Assembly (NCBI RefSeq): GCF_002128405.1
Contig: NZ_NETJ01000004.1
Location: 124,001-188,000 of the forward strand
DNA from: Gottfriedia solisilvae
GTDB taxonomy: Bacteria > Bacillota > Bacilli > Bacillales > Bacillaceae_G
DNA: 64,000 bases
Reading direction: 5' to 3'
The translations under genes were made by a program, and so were the position numbers. Of the stretch, positions 28,587 through 36,897 are shown piece by piece. Position 1 is the first letter of the stretch. Every line of letters begins with the position of its first letter. The notes below the pieces were generated by a model that was not told the origin of the DNA, ran no database searches, and saw nothing but the letters and a program-made list of their open reading frames with translations.

Positions 28587-28889
28587 TTATTTCTTTAAAT
28601 TTAATGCCATTTCCAATACCGCTTCACCGTTCATAAGACCATAATGAACTGGGTTAATAACATCCACTGGTATTCCCTTAGGTTCAGCTAGCTTCTTCAT
28701 TTCTGAGGCAAGATAACGAACCTGAGGTCCTAGTAGTAATACATCTGCTTTTTCTAAATTTTCCTTTGCTGCATCACCTGCAACAGCCCAAATCTTAGCT
28801 TGAATTCCTTTCGCCTGTGCTGCTTGTTCCATTTTCGTAACAAGCAAGCTAGTAGACATCCCTGCGGAACATACCAATAAGATATTCAT
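28587..28889 (-). CDS. celA: PTS lactose/cellobiose-type EIIB (copy 2)
   Basis: EIIB, 100 residues, phospho-Cys at position 7 ([13 protein letters not shown]). About 91 of 100 residues match copy 1, most changes falling between residues 22 and 37. First gene of the second operon, read from its own sigma-54 promoter. The phosphorelay parts of the two operons could cross-talk. Confidence 0.95.
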   Translation of the reverse strand: MNILLVCSAGMSTSLLVTKMEQAAQAKGIQAKIWAVAGDAAKENLEKADVLLLGPQVRYLASEMKKLAEPKGIPVDVINPVHYGLMNGEAVLEMALNLKK

Positions 28890-28920
28890 TCTCCACCTCC
28901 AAACTTAAATTTACTTATTT

Positions 28921-28934
28921 TTGTAACGCTTACA
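28921..28934. promoter_or_regulatory. cre-like site in the second cel leader
   Basis: TTGTAACGCTTACA; the minus strand reading TGTAAGCGTTACAA fits cre at 12 of 14 positions. It has the same position relative to promoter and gene as in the first operon. Confidence 0.6.
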
Positions 28935-28998
28935 TTTTTACATATAAAGACAAAAGATTTTATTCGTTACAAAAACAAGTGATTCATCAATTTTAATA

Positions 28999-29016
28999 TT
29001 GCAATTACTGTGCCAA
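28999..29016 (-). promoter_or_regulatory. Sigma-54 promoter of the second cel operon
   Basis: Minus strand TTGGCACAGTAATTGCAA, an essentially perfect -24/-12 element. It shares the GTAATTGCAA core with the first cel promoter. Confidence 0.95.
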
Positions 29017-29053
29017 TTTTCTAAAAAATCTCATTATTATTTTTTAACAAATA

Positions 29054-29079
29054 AAAAAACCTTGAAAAATCAAGGTTTT
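29054..29079. terminator. Terminator between the activator boxes and the second sigma-54 promoter
   Basis: AAAACCTTG / CAAGGTTTT with A/T tails on both sides. It ends the transcript of the upstream small gene before the cel promoter, while the activator boxes lie on its far side. Confidence 0.75.
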
Positions 29080-29118
29080 AATTATGAAATATATTTATCG
29101 ATTCGGCTAGTATATTAT

Positions 29119-29225
29119 CAGTGTGTAATACACCAAACACTGTGTTAATACAATTCACTTAGTGTGTTGTGATTTCGTCTCATTTTTCATGTTTCGACTA
29201 CTAAGTGTGTTCCTTTTGACACAAT
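29119..29225 (-). promoter_or_regulatory. Upstream activator boxes for the second cel operon
   Basis: Repeated AGTGTGTT cores: an inverted pair CAGTGT...ACACTG at 29119-29142, TTAGTGTGTTGTG near 29159, and CTAAGTGTGTTCC near 29211. They lie about 100-210 bp upstream of the -24 element, matching the first operon. Confidence 0.7.
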
Positions 29226-29238
29226 AATCATAAATGAA

Positions 29239-29532
29239 TTAATCTTCGACAGTTAAATGTGTTTTACAAAATTCTTTTAATTCAACTTCTTCATCTTCCT
29301 CTAAATCAAAGTCTAAATATTGATTTGTTTCAACTTCCAATAAATCATACTTAATTACTTTAGATTCTTCGCCATTAACACCAAATAACGCTTTTATGTA
29401 TATACCTTTTTCATTGTATAATTCATCATCCTCAGGCACATCAATGAATAGGATAAACTCATATCTGTCACCTTCGATAATTCCAAATGGATCTTTGATT
29501 TCTTCTACAGTGTATTCTTTAATAGTTAACAC
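29239..29532 (-). CDS. Small acidic protein, DUF6509-like
   Basis: About 97 residues, strongly acidic at the C terminus (LDFDLEEDEEVELKEF). The body TIKEYTVEEIKDPFGIIEG followed by RYEFILFIDVPEDDELY resembles the small DUF6509 proteins of bacilli; no function is known. The frame stays open upstream through the small-RNA terminator, but AAGGG nine bases before a GTG (translated MLTIKEY) gives the sensible start. Confidence 0.75.
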   Translation of the reverse strand: MLTIKEYTVEEIKDPFGIIEGDRYEFILFIDVPEDDELYNEKGIYIKALFGVNGEESKVIKYDLLEVETNQYLDFDLEEDEEVELKEFCKTHLTVED

Positions 29533-29576
29533 ACAAACATTCCCTTCAATCGTAATATTTACTATTATATACAAAA

Positions 29577-29704
29577 AAAGAAACAAAAAGAAAGACGCCT
29601 GCCGCAGCAGACGTCTTGATGCGTTTGAGGCGAGAGACCGGGCGACCACATTCGCGCGTTTAGCTTACGCATATCTCTCGACTTACTCAAATTAGCTCAT
29701 CGCA
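29577..29704 (-). ncRNA. Candidate structured small RNA (possibly CsfG-like)
   Basis: A GC-rich island in an AT-rich gap, about 128 nucleotides from the predicted start to the T-run. A perfect seven-bp stem (CGAGAGA at 29674-29680, TCTCTCG at 29631-29637, minus strand) encloses GCG..CGC hairpins and the single-stranded-looking GAATGTGGTCGCCCGG. A strong terminator follows: 11-bp stem AAGACGTCTGC / GCAGGCGTCTT, tetraloop TGCG, then T-rich tail. No ribosome binding site or credible ORF. The GTCGCCCGGTC block resembles what I recall of the sporulation RNA CsfG, but this needs an Rfam comparison. Confidence 0.62.
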
Positions 29705-29710
29705 AATAAA

Positions 29711-29739
29711 ACTATAACATGATAAAATGCAGAAAGCAA
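29711..29739 (-). promoter_or_regulatory. Promoter of the candidate small RNA
   Basis: Minus strand TTGCTT, 17-base spacer, extended -10 TGTTATAGT. It places the start about seven bases downstream, at the beginning of the structured region. Confidence 0.6.
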
Positions 29740-29842
29740 TAAAATCATAATTGGTAAATTATCCATACTATCTAAATCAATGACATAAAATGCAAAATTT
29801 TGAAGACCTTAAAATTACACAGTATCTTTTATAAACTACAAA

Positions 29843-30001
29843 TTATGAATTACTAGTTGAATTCGATGTTCCTTTATTCTTAGTACCTTTACTTACATAA
29901 GGTTTCGCACTCGCTTTTTTCTTAGCCTTTGCTTGCCAACGATTCCAACCTTTCTTATCAGTACCTCTTCCTGTTCCGCCCTTGCCTTTAGCTTTACTCA
30001 T
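29843..30001 (-). CDS. DUF3934-like small basic protein
   Basis: A 52-residue lysine/glycine-rich protein starting MSKAKGKGGTGRGTDKKGWN and ending in a Ser/Thr/Asn tail. It matches the short DUF3934 proteins I recall from bacilli, which have no known function; the charge suggests nucleic acid binding. GAGGTG lies seven bases before the ATG. An 8+8 bp inverted repeat sits about 85 bases upstream. Confidence 0.8.
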   Translation of the reverse strand: MSKAKGKGGTGRGTDKKGWNRWQAKAKKKASAKPYVSKGTKNKGTSNSTSNS

Positions 30002-30083
30002 TTATACACCTCATAATTCTAATTAATCATTTCTCATAACTTAATTTTATCCAAACTAGACTATTTCATTTCGTGTTGATATA

Positions 30084-30101
30084 CGAATGTTCAAACATTC
30101 G
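30084..30101. promoter_or_regulatory. Inverted repeat upstream of the DUF3934 gene
   Basis: CGAATGTT-CA-AACATTCG, perfect eight-bp arms with a two-base centre. Likely an operator; the regulator is not identified. Confidence 0.5.
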
Positions 30102-30238
30102 ATTTTAATACACATATTGTGAAAGATTCATTATAACAGTTTTTCAGATCAGTATTGTATTTTATTTGATGTAGTGTCTTTTACACTATAGGTGGTCACT
30201 TTTTTGGCAAGGCTAGCTAACTGAAAATTTACCGTAAT

Positions 30239-30303
30239 AAAAAACCACGTGTTAGTCATCTCAGTCAAATATTCAACCAAGATGTCTATTTCACGTGGTT
30301 TTC
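30239..30303 (-). terminator. Terminator after tRNA-Arg
   Basis: AAAACCACGTG / CACGTGGTTTT with an inner AGATG / CATCT stem, then TTTATT on the minus strand, just past the tRNA 3' end. Confidence 0.75.
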
Positions 30304-30313
30304 ATAAAATTAG

Positions 30314-30386
30314 CGCGCTCGACAGGAATCGAACCTGCGACACACGGTACCGGAAACCGTTGCTCTATCCCCTGAGCTACGAACGC
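30314..30386 (-). tRNA. tRNA-Arg (anticodon CCG)
   Basis: Acceptor GCGTTCG pairs with CGAGCGC (one G-U); D-arm GCTCAGGGGATAGAGC; anticodon loop TTCCGGT gives CCG, reading CGG codons; T-arm GCAGGTTCGATTCCTGT. The 3' CCA is not encoded (CTA follows the discriminator G). Confidence 0.95.
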
Positions 30387-30497
30387 ATAGTATAATGTGA
30401 ATTACTCAAATTTAAAACCGTCACCCCAGTCTCAGTAGGATTACGCAAGTAGCAGCTCGACTGGTGTGCTGTAGCTTTGCTTCGAAGCTTAATCGAA

Positions 30498-30522
30498 CGT
30501 GCTTTATCCCCTTAGCTATGCC
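30498..30522 (-). pseudogene. tRNA-like 5' half remnant
   Basis: Minus strand CATAGCTAAGGGGATAAAGC closely resembles the acceptor/D-arm region of the neighbouring tRNA-Arg (TAGCTCAGGGGATAGAGC) but is followed by no tRNA fold. The adjacent stretch to 30421 contains an imperfect inverted repeat (CACCCCAGTC / GACTGGTGTG). Probably the remains of a duplicated tRNA gene. Confidence 0.45.
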
Positions 30523-30656
30523 TTAAGATTAATTATATCGTTTGAAGTTTCTTACCGCAACGGTTTAAGCTTTTTAGCTTGGAAACTTTTGTATAATCTG
30601 CAAAAAAGTAGGTGCATTGATAAAAGATCATAAGCACCTACTTTTAATTTTGTAAA

Positions 30657-32120
<1,464 letters not shown>

Positions 32121-32157
32121 TTATTTTTATATTCTGCTTACACCGATATCATAATTT

Positions 32158-32191
32158 CTGAAATGCATTTCAGGTCAATCCCTTTCGAAAG
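32158..32191. promoter_or_regulatory. Two palindromes between the GH1 and lacI-type genes
   Basis: CTGAAATGCATTTCAG is a perfect 16-bp palindrome, and CTTTCGAAAG a perfect 10-bp palindrome eight bases away. LacI-family operators are palindromic with central CG or similar, so these are candidate sites for the divergent regulator. Confidence 0.6.
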
Positions 32192-32288
32192 AAAAATTTA
32201 AAATTTTCAAACAAGAGTCGTAACCACTTTTATGATAATGTAGTAATAATAGGAGTAATTCAGTTTTTCATGTTAGGAGATTGAGTTA

Positions 32289-33257
32289 ATGTTAAATATA
32301 AAAGAGATTGCTAAAATATCAAATGTATCACCAAGCACTGTTTCTCGTGTATTAAACAACCATCCTCACGTGAACGAAGAGACAAAAAGAAGAGTCCTAA
32401 ACATTATTGAACAATTTGATTACGTCCCGAATTTAAATGCCGTAAAATTAAAAAGAGGAAGAAACTTTTTAATCGGTATAATTACCCCTGAAATTAATGA
32501 GATCAGCTTACCTTACATCAATAGTTTTATTTCCATTGCAAACGAACATGGTTTTAAAACAATTACGTATAATACAAGTTATGAAAAAACAGGTGAAATA
32601 GAAGCATTGGAGGCTTTACGGAGAAAAGAGATAGATGCTCTAGTTATTACTGTTAGGGCTTCAGAATGGCGTGACATTGAACGATATTGTAAATATGGAC
32701 CGATTGTTGCGTTAGAAAGAGTCGATTCAGACTTTGTCCCTTCTGTTTATTTAGACCAATATATCGGTTATTACATGGCATTGGAATATTTAATTCAAAA
32801 GGGTTATCGAAAAATTGGAAATGCCTTTGGAAGAATGAATGGATTAAATACAATTAGAAGAATTCAAGCCTATAACGATCTATTAAAGCTCAATAAAATC
32901 CCAATTAGGAAAGAGTATACCTTTACTGAAGTGTATTCTACCGCTGATGGTGAAGAAGTCGTAAATCAATTATGTAAATTAAAAGATAGACCTGATGCCA
33001 TCATTTGTGCCAATGACTTCGTAGCAGCTGGTATTGTTTCAGAGGCGAAACGAAAAGGTATCAATATCCCCCGTGATTTGGCTGTCGTTGGTTTTGATAA
33101 TCACTTAATGTCCAGAGTTTTAGACATTACTACAATACATAATCCAATCAAGCAGCAAGCAGAAAATGCATTTAAAAGTATCTATGAAAAACTAGAAAAC
33201 ACAACTCAAATTAGCGAATCTTTAGAATATAAATTAATCATAAGAAAAACTACATAA
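32289..33257 (+). CDS. LacI-family transcriptional regulator
   Basis: A 322-residue LacI-type regulator. The N terminus is the classic helix-turn-helix and hinge (IKEIAKISNVSPSTVSRVLNNHPHVNEET) and is followed by a periplasmic-binding-protein-like sensor domain (DAIICANDFVAAGIVSEAKRKG, VGFDNHLMS). It probably represses the divergent GH1 gene until a beta-glucoside-derived sugar phosphate binds. GGAG precedes the ATG. Confidence 0.93.
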   Translation: MLNIKEIAKISNVSPSTVSRVLNNHPHVNEETKRRVLNIIEQFDYVPNLNAVKLKRGRNFLIGIITPEINEISLPYINSFISIANEHGFKTITYNTSYEKTGEIEALEALRRKEIDALVITVRASEWRDIERYCKYGPIVALERVDSDFVPSVYLDQYIGYYMALEYLIQKGYRKIGNAFGRMNGLNTIRRIQAYNDLLKLNKIPIRKEYTFTEVYSTADGEEVVNQLCKLKDRPDAIICANDFVAAGIVSEAKRKGINIPRDLAVVGFDNHLMSRVLDITTIHNPIKQQAENAFKSIYEKLENTTQISESLEYKLIIRKTT

Positions 33258-33376
33258 TCTTTCGTTTAAAAATAGGAAAAGTCGTTAATGATGTTGAAGT
33301 ATTACTTAATGAATATTTTTTAAAGTCGTTAATATTTTTTAGTCGAAAGAATACACTGAATGTAGCATCTCTTTTA

Positions 33377-33393
33377 TTTGACCTTTTCTGACC
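33377..33393 (-). promoter_or_regulatory. CtsR operator of clpP
   Basis: Minus strand GGTCAGA-AAA-GGTCAAA, the tandem heptad with three-base gap bound by the class III heat-shock repressor CtsR (one mismatch). It overlaps the clpP -35 box. Confidence 0.88.
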
Positions 33394-33406
33394 TTAAAGG
33401 TATTAT
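33378..33406 (+). promoter_or_regulatory. Sigma-A promoter of clpP
   Basis: TTGACC, 17-base spacer, TATTAT. The CtsR site covers the -35 region, consistent with repression at low temperature. Confidence 0.8.
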
Positions 33407-33447
33407 TGAATTAATCAATCTTTTGTTTCTAAGAAGGAGGAGAAAAA

Positions 33448-34041
33448 ATGAATTTAATTCCTACAGTTATTGAACAAACAAGTCGTGGTGAGCGTGCGTA
33501 TGATATTTACTCTCGTCTGTTAAAAGACCGTATCATCATGTTAGGTAGTGCAATAGATGATAACGTAGCTAACTCGATTGTCTCTCAGCTTTTATTCTTA
33601 GCTGCTGAAGATCCAGACAAAGATATTTCACTTTACATAAATAGTCCTGGTGGAAGTATTACTGCTGGTATGGCTATTTATGACACAATGAATTTTATTA
33701 AGCCACAAGTATCTACTATCTGTATTGGTATGGCTGCTTCAATGGGTGCATTCTTATTGGCTGCTGGTGAAAAAGGTAAAAGATTCGCTCTTCCAAATGC
33801 GGAAGTAATGATTCACCAACCATTAGGTGGAGCTCAAGGTCAAGCAACAGAAATTGAAATTGCTGCAAAACGTATCTTATTCTTACGTGATAAGTTAAAC
33901 GGTATTCTTGCAGAGCGTACTGGTCAACCTTTAGAAACGATCGAGCGTGACACAGAACGTGATAACTTCATGACATCTGAACGTGCGTTAGAGTACGGTT
34001 TAATTGATAAAGTAATATCTAGCACTGCAACAATTAAGTAA
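33448..34041 (+). CDS. clpP: ATP-dependent Clp protease proteolytic subunit
   Basis: ClpP, 197 residues. The catalytic triad is in place: Ser98 ([11 protein letters not shown]), His123 ([10 protein letters not shown]) and Asp172 ([10 protein letters not shown]). It forms the proteolytic barrel used with ClpC, ClpX or ClpE, and degrades tmRNA-tagged proteins among others. AGGAGG precedes the start and a CtsR-controlled promoter lies upstream. Confidence 0.98.
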   Translation: MNLIPTVIEQTSRGERAYDIYSRLLKDRIIMLGSAIDDNVANSIVSQLLFLAAEDPDKDISLYINSPGGSITAGMAIYDTMNFIKPQVSTICIGMAASMGAFLLAAGEKGKRFALPNAEVMIHQPLGGAQGQATEIEIAAKRILFLRDKLNGILAERTGQPLETIERDTERDNFMTSERALEYGLIDKVISSTATIK

Positions 34042-34051
34042 TAAGAATAGA

Positions 34052-34084
34052 AACTAGTCGATTTTTTTCGGCTAGTTTTTTTTT
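34052..34084 (+). terminator. clpP terminator
   Basis: AACTAGTCG pairs with CGGCTAGTT (one G-T), T-rich loop, then a long T-run. Confidence 0.85.
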
Positions 34085-34214
34085 ATTCTTTTTATGCTGT
34101 TTCATCATGTTACTTTCCAATTTGTTAAAACTTGAATGAAGCTCGAAAATTCGTTAAGAATAACGTTAGAGAATCGTCTCTTACATTTCAATTTAATTTG
34201 GAGGTCTAAACAGC

Positions 34215-34379
34215 ATGGACAAAAAAAAGAAGCCCCTTCATCTTGAGGAGCAACAAAAGATCACCGCGGATTTAAACAATCTTGAACCAGGAGAGTCCGT
34301 AAATGAACATCGAACCATTGAAACGGCCAATATCATTTTAGCTGGCGAGGAAATTAAACAACAAAATAACAATCTATAA
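34215..34379 (+). CDS. Small hypothetical protein (54 aa)
   Basis: Reads MDKKKKPLHLEEQQKITADL and ends EIKQQNNNL; strongly hydrophilic, no membrane segment or known motif. GGAGGTC eight bases upstream of the ATG and an immediate downstream terminator make it a credible gene despite its size. I do not recognise a family. Confidence 0.7.
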   Translation: MDKKKKPLHLEEQQKITADLNNLEPGESVNEHRTIETANIILAGEEIKQQNNNL

Positions 34380-34384
34380 ACAAG

Positions 34385-34415
34385 AATCCTCCAATGAACA
34401 GTTTGGGGGATTTTT
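34385..34415 (+). terminator. Terminator of the 54-aa gene
   Basis: AATCCTCC / GGGGGATT with one T-G pair, followed by Ts; starts six bases after the stop codon. Confidence 0.75.
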
Positions 34416-34416
34416 G

Positions 34417-34926
34417 TTAGTTTCTCAGAAATGCAATTCTATCTTCTAATTCTGACTTCTGACGTAGATGATGACGGAAATGCATGTCGACCAAATCATA
34501 CCATTCCCTCGCATTGAGCCAGCCGAATCCACCATGTTTAACCTTGTAATTTGAATTTATTTGATCTACAGTAGACTGCCAATATTGCATTTTTTTCTCA
34601 ACTTGTTCTAGCCGACTCAAAAGGACTTCGTTACAATCTGAATTATTTGGTGGAGCATTTAACTCGTTGGGTAACTTAATTTTAATTGGAGGAAATCCTC
34701 CATTCTTAAACAAGTTCTCACCAAACTCTGATTTCCCGAGCTTTTGCTCTTCCTTTGATATTGCACATGCTTCCACTTTTTCAAGGTATTCTAGTGCAAC
34801 AAGAATTAAATGGTCATACATTTGACAAATTGACCATACCCCATCTGCTGAAATATATCTTAGTTGCTCTAAAGAATAGTTTTGAAGGGCGTTTTTGAAG
34901 GTTTCGATTACTTTTACATCACTCAT
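34417..34926 (-). CDS. DinB-superfamily protein
   Basis: A 169-residue DinB_2-type helical bundle. Candidate metal ligands: His in ICQMYDHLILVALEYLE and His in VDMHFRHHLRQKSEL. Related in fold, but not closely in sequence, to the DinB gene near the left end of the window. Possibly a thiol transferase or metal-dependent hydrolase; unassigned. Confidence 0.82.
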   Translation of the reverse strand: MSDVKVIETFKNALQNYSLEQLRYISADGVWSICQMYDHLILVALEYLEKVEACAISKEEQKLGKSEFGENLFKNGGFPPIKIKLPNELNAPPNNSDCNEVLLSRLEQVEKKMQYWQSTVDQINSNYKVKHGGFGWLNAREWYDLVDMHFRHHLRQKSELEDRIAFLRN

Positions 34927-34996
34927 TTCAACACTCCTTCTTCACAATCATTACATCGTATATAAGAAAAGTTATGTATTAAATAAGTAAGAAGAA

Positions 34997-35422
34997 CTAC
35001 TTATTGTCCGGATAGCTTTCCTTCATAAACTTTACTGTATTCTCAATTAAAGACCTCAAGACATTAACATCAACATCAGCTAATTTGTTTATGTACACAC
35101 ATGATTTCCCAGTTGTATGCTTACCTAAATTCTTTAATAATGACTCTCGATGCGGATCATCAGGTGCAAAATATAAACTAACTTTAGCCTTACGTGGAGA
35201 AAAGGCAACTAATGGCGCATCACCTTCGTGGCCGGTTTTATATTTGTAATGATATGCACCAAATCCAATAATACTTGGTCCCCACATCTTCGCTTCATAA
35301 CCTGTTACTTCAGTAAAAAGATCTAATAATTTATATGCATCTTCACGTTTTTTAGGATTTTCAACATCTTCAATAAACTCAATGACACTATTATTCGTTT
35401 CTTTCGTTTTTGGTTCATACAT
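34997..35422 (-). CDS. DUF1801-domain protein
   Basis: A 141-residue YdhG-like protein: EFIEDVENPKKREDAYKLLD, MWGPSIIGFGAYHYKY, LVAFSPRKAKVSLYF and KSCVYINKLADVDVNVL are the usual DUF1801 blocks. The fold resembles the frataxin-like CyaY class by family knowledge; the biological role is unknown. Monocistronic. Confidence 0.88.
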   Translation of the reverse strand: MYEPKTKETNNSVIEFIEDVENPKKREDAYKLLDLFTEVTGYEAKMWGPSIIGFGAYHYKYKTGHEGDAPLVAFSPRKAKVSLYFAPDDPHRESLLKNLGKHTTGKSCVYINKLADVDVNVLRSLIENTVKFMKESYPDNK

Positions 35423-35600
35423 AGTGAGAAGCTCTCCTTTTCTTCTTGAATTGCTTGTAAATTTTTGAACTCAATATAAGTAGCTACTCTAAGATTCTTC
35501 TACAAGAAAAAAATTTTTCCTCCTACTTCAGTCAAATTACATATTGTAGCTAATATCAAAGTGGTTTATACAATTCAGCCAGGGTTCTATGAAACCTAAA

Positions 35601-35625
35601 AAGGACATTCAATATGAATGTCCTT
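35601..35625 (-). terminator. Terminator of the yvcI-crh operon
   Basis: AAGGACATTC / GAATGTCCTT around AATAT, with TTTTTAGG on the leftward transcript, five bases beyond the crh stop. Confidence 0.85.
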
Positions 35626-35630
35626 CTACA

Positions 35631-35888
35631 TTATACTTCTTCCCCAATAAACTTAATCACTTCTTGCATTGCTTCGATCTCATCGTCGCCAGTTACAGTA
35701 ATGACTACTTCTTCACCAAATGGTACAGCTAAACTCATTACGCCCATAATGCTTTTTACGTTAACTTGCTTACCTTTATATGCTAACAATACTTCTGAAC
35801 GAAATCTTGTTGCGATTTGTACAAATTGTGCTGCTGGACGAGCTTGAATACCAGTTTCCAGTAATACTTTCCCTCGTTTTTCTAACAA
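35631..35888 (-). CDS. crh: Catabolite repression HPr-like protein Crh
   Basis: HPr fold, 85 residues. At position 15 there is Gln (ETGIQARPAAQFV) instead of the PTS phospho-histidine, while the regulatory Ser46 is kept (VKSIMGVMSLA). That combination defines Crh, which is phosphorylated by HprK and acts as a CcpA corepressor but cannot carry sugar phosphate. HprK is encoded about 10 kb away in the same block. Confidence 0.96.
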   Translation of the reverse strand: MLEKRGKVLLETGIQARPAAQFVQIATRFRSEVLLAYKGKQVNVKSIMGVMSLAVPFGEEVVITVTGDDEIEAMQEVIKFIGEEV

Positions 35889-35910
35889 AATACGTCCCTC
35901 CCTGTCTTCT

Positions 35911-36861
35911 TTATTTTATTTTTATCGGCTCACCAGCTCGTAGTTTATCAGCAATTTCATCTATTTTTCTTAGTCGATGATTTATACCTGATTTACTAAT
36001 TGATCCGCTTGATACCATTTCACCTAATTCTTTTAAGGTTACATCCTCGTACTCTACACGTAGTTCTGCAATTTCACGTAATTTAGGAGGTAAAATATCT
36101 AAACCAACTGAGCTTTGAATATATCTAATATTTTCAATTTGGCGGAAAGCAGCACTAATTGTCTTATTTAAGTTCGCAGTTTCACAATTAACTAGACGAT
36201 TAACACTGTTTCTCATATCTCTCACAATTCGGATATCTTCAAATCGTAATAAAGCCGAGTGAGCACCAACAATATTTAAAAACTCTGTAATTTTTTCTGC
36301 TTCTTTTAAATAAGTAATATAGCCTTTTCGACGTTCTAATGTCTTTGCATTTAAACCAAATTCATTCATCAAACGACAAATTGCTTCTGTGTGTTCTTTG
36401 TATAATGAAAAAATTTCTAAGTGATAAGAAGATGTCTCTGGATTATTTACCGATCCTCCAGCTAAAAATGCCCCTCTTAAATATGAGCGTTTACAACATT
36501 TCTTTTCAATTAATTCTTTCGCAATTTCATTCGTAAATGTAAACCCTTCACCTGTAATATACAGGTCATTTAAAATGTGTTTAGCTTCTTCTTTAATGCG
36601 AACAATGTACACATTATTCTTTTTTAAACGCATCTTTTTACGAACGAGTAATTCAACGTCCACATCGTAAACACGTTTAATTAATACATATATTCTTCTG
36701 GCAATCGCAGCGTTTTCAGTTACAACATCTACAATAAATTGGCGATTTGCAAATGATAAAGAACCATTCATTCGAATTAATGAAGATAATTCAGATTTAG
36801 AACAACAATCCTTAATTTCAATTGTTGTTAATTCTTTCTTTGTCTCGGATGCAAAGGACAT
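35911..36861 (-). CDS. whiA: DNA-binding protein WhiA
   Basis: WhiA, 316 residues from [26 protein letters not shown]-homing-endonuclease-like N-terminal domain ([21 protein letters not shown]) is followed by a C-terminal helix-turn-helix ([24 protein letters not shown]). In B. subtilis it affects cell division and chromosome segregation. The ATG is preferred over a GTG three codons upstream, which lies inside the AGGAGG-rich ribosome binding site. 26 bases after yvcK. Confidence 0.95.
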   Translation of the reverse strand: MSFASETKKELTTIEIKDCCSKSELSSLIRMNGSLSFANRQFIVDVVTENAAIARRIYVLIKRVYDVDVELLVRKKMRLKKNNVYIVRIKEEAKHILNDLYITGEGFTFTNEIAKELIEKKCCKRSYLRGAFLAGGSVNNPETSSYHLEIFSLYKEHTEAICRLMNEFGLNAKTLERRKGYITYLKEAEKITEFLNIVGAHSALLRFEDIRIVRDMRNSVNRLVNCETANLNKTISAAFRQIENIRYIQSSVGLDILPPKLREIAELRVEYEDVTLKELGEMVSSGSISKSGINHRLRKIDEIADKLRAGEPIKIK

Positions 36862-36897
36862 TTGAATCACCCCCTCCTTTTAACACATTTTAAAAAT

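Noticed and set aside
30084-30101. Reading the inverted repeat as a LexA/SOS box
   Set aside because: LexA in Gram-positives needs GAAC-N4-GTTC; this repeat has the halves in a different order and spacing.
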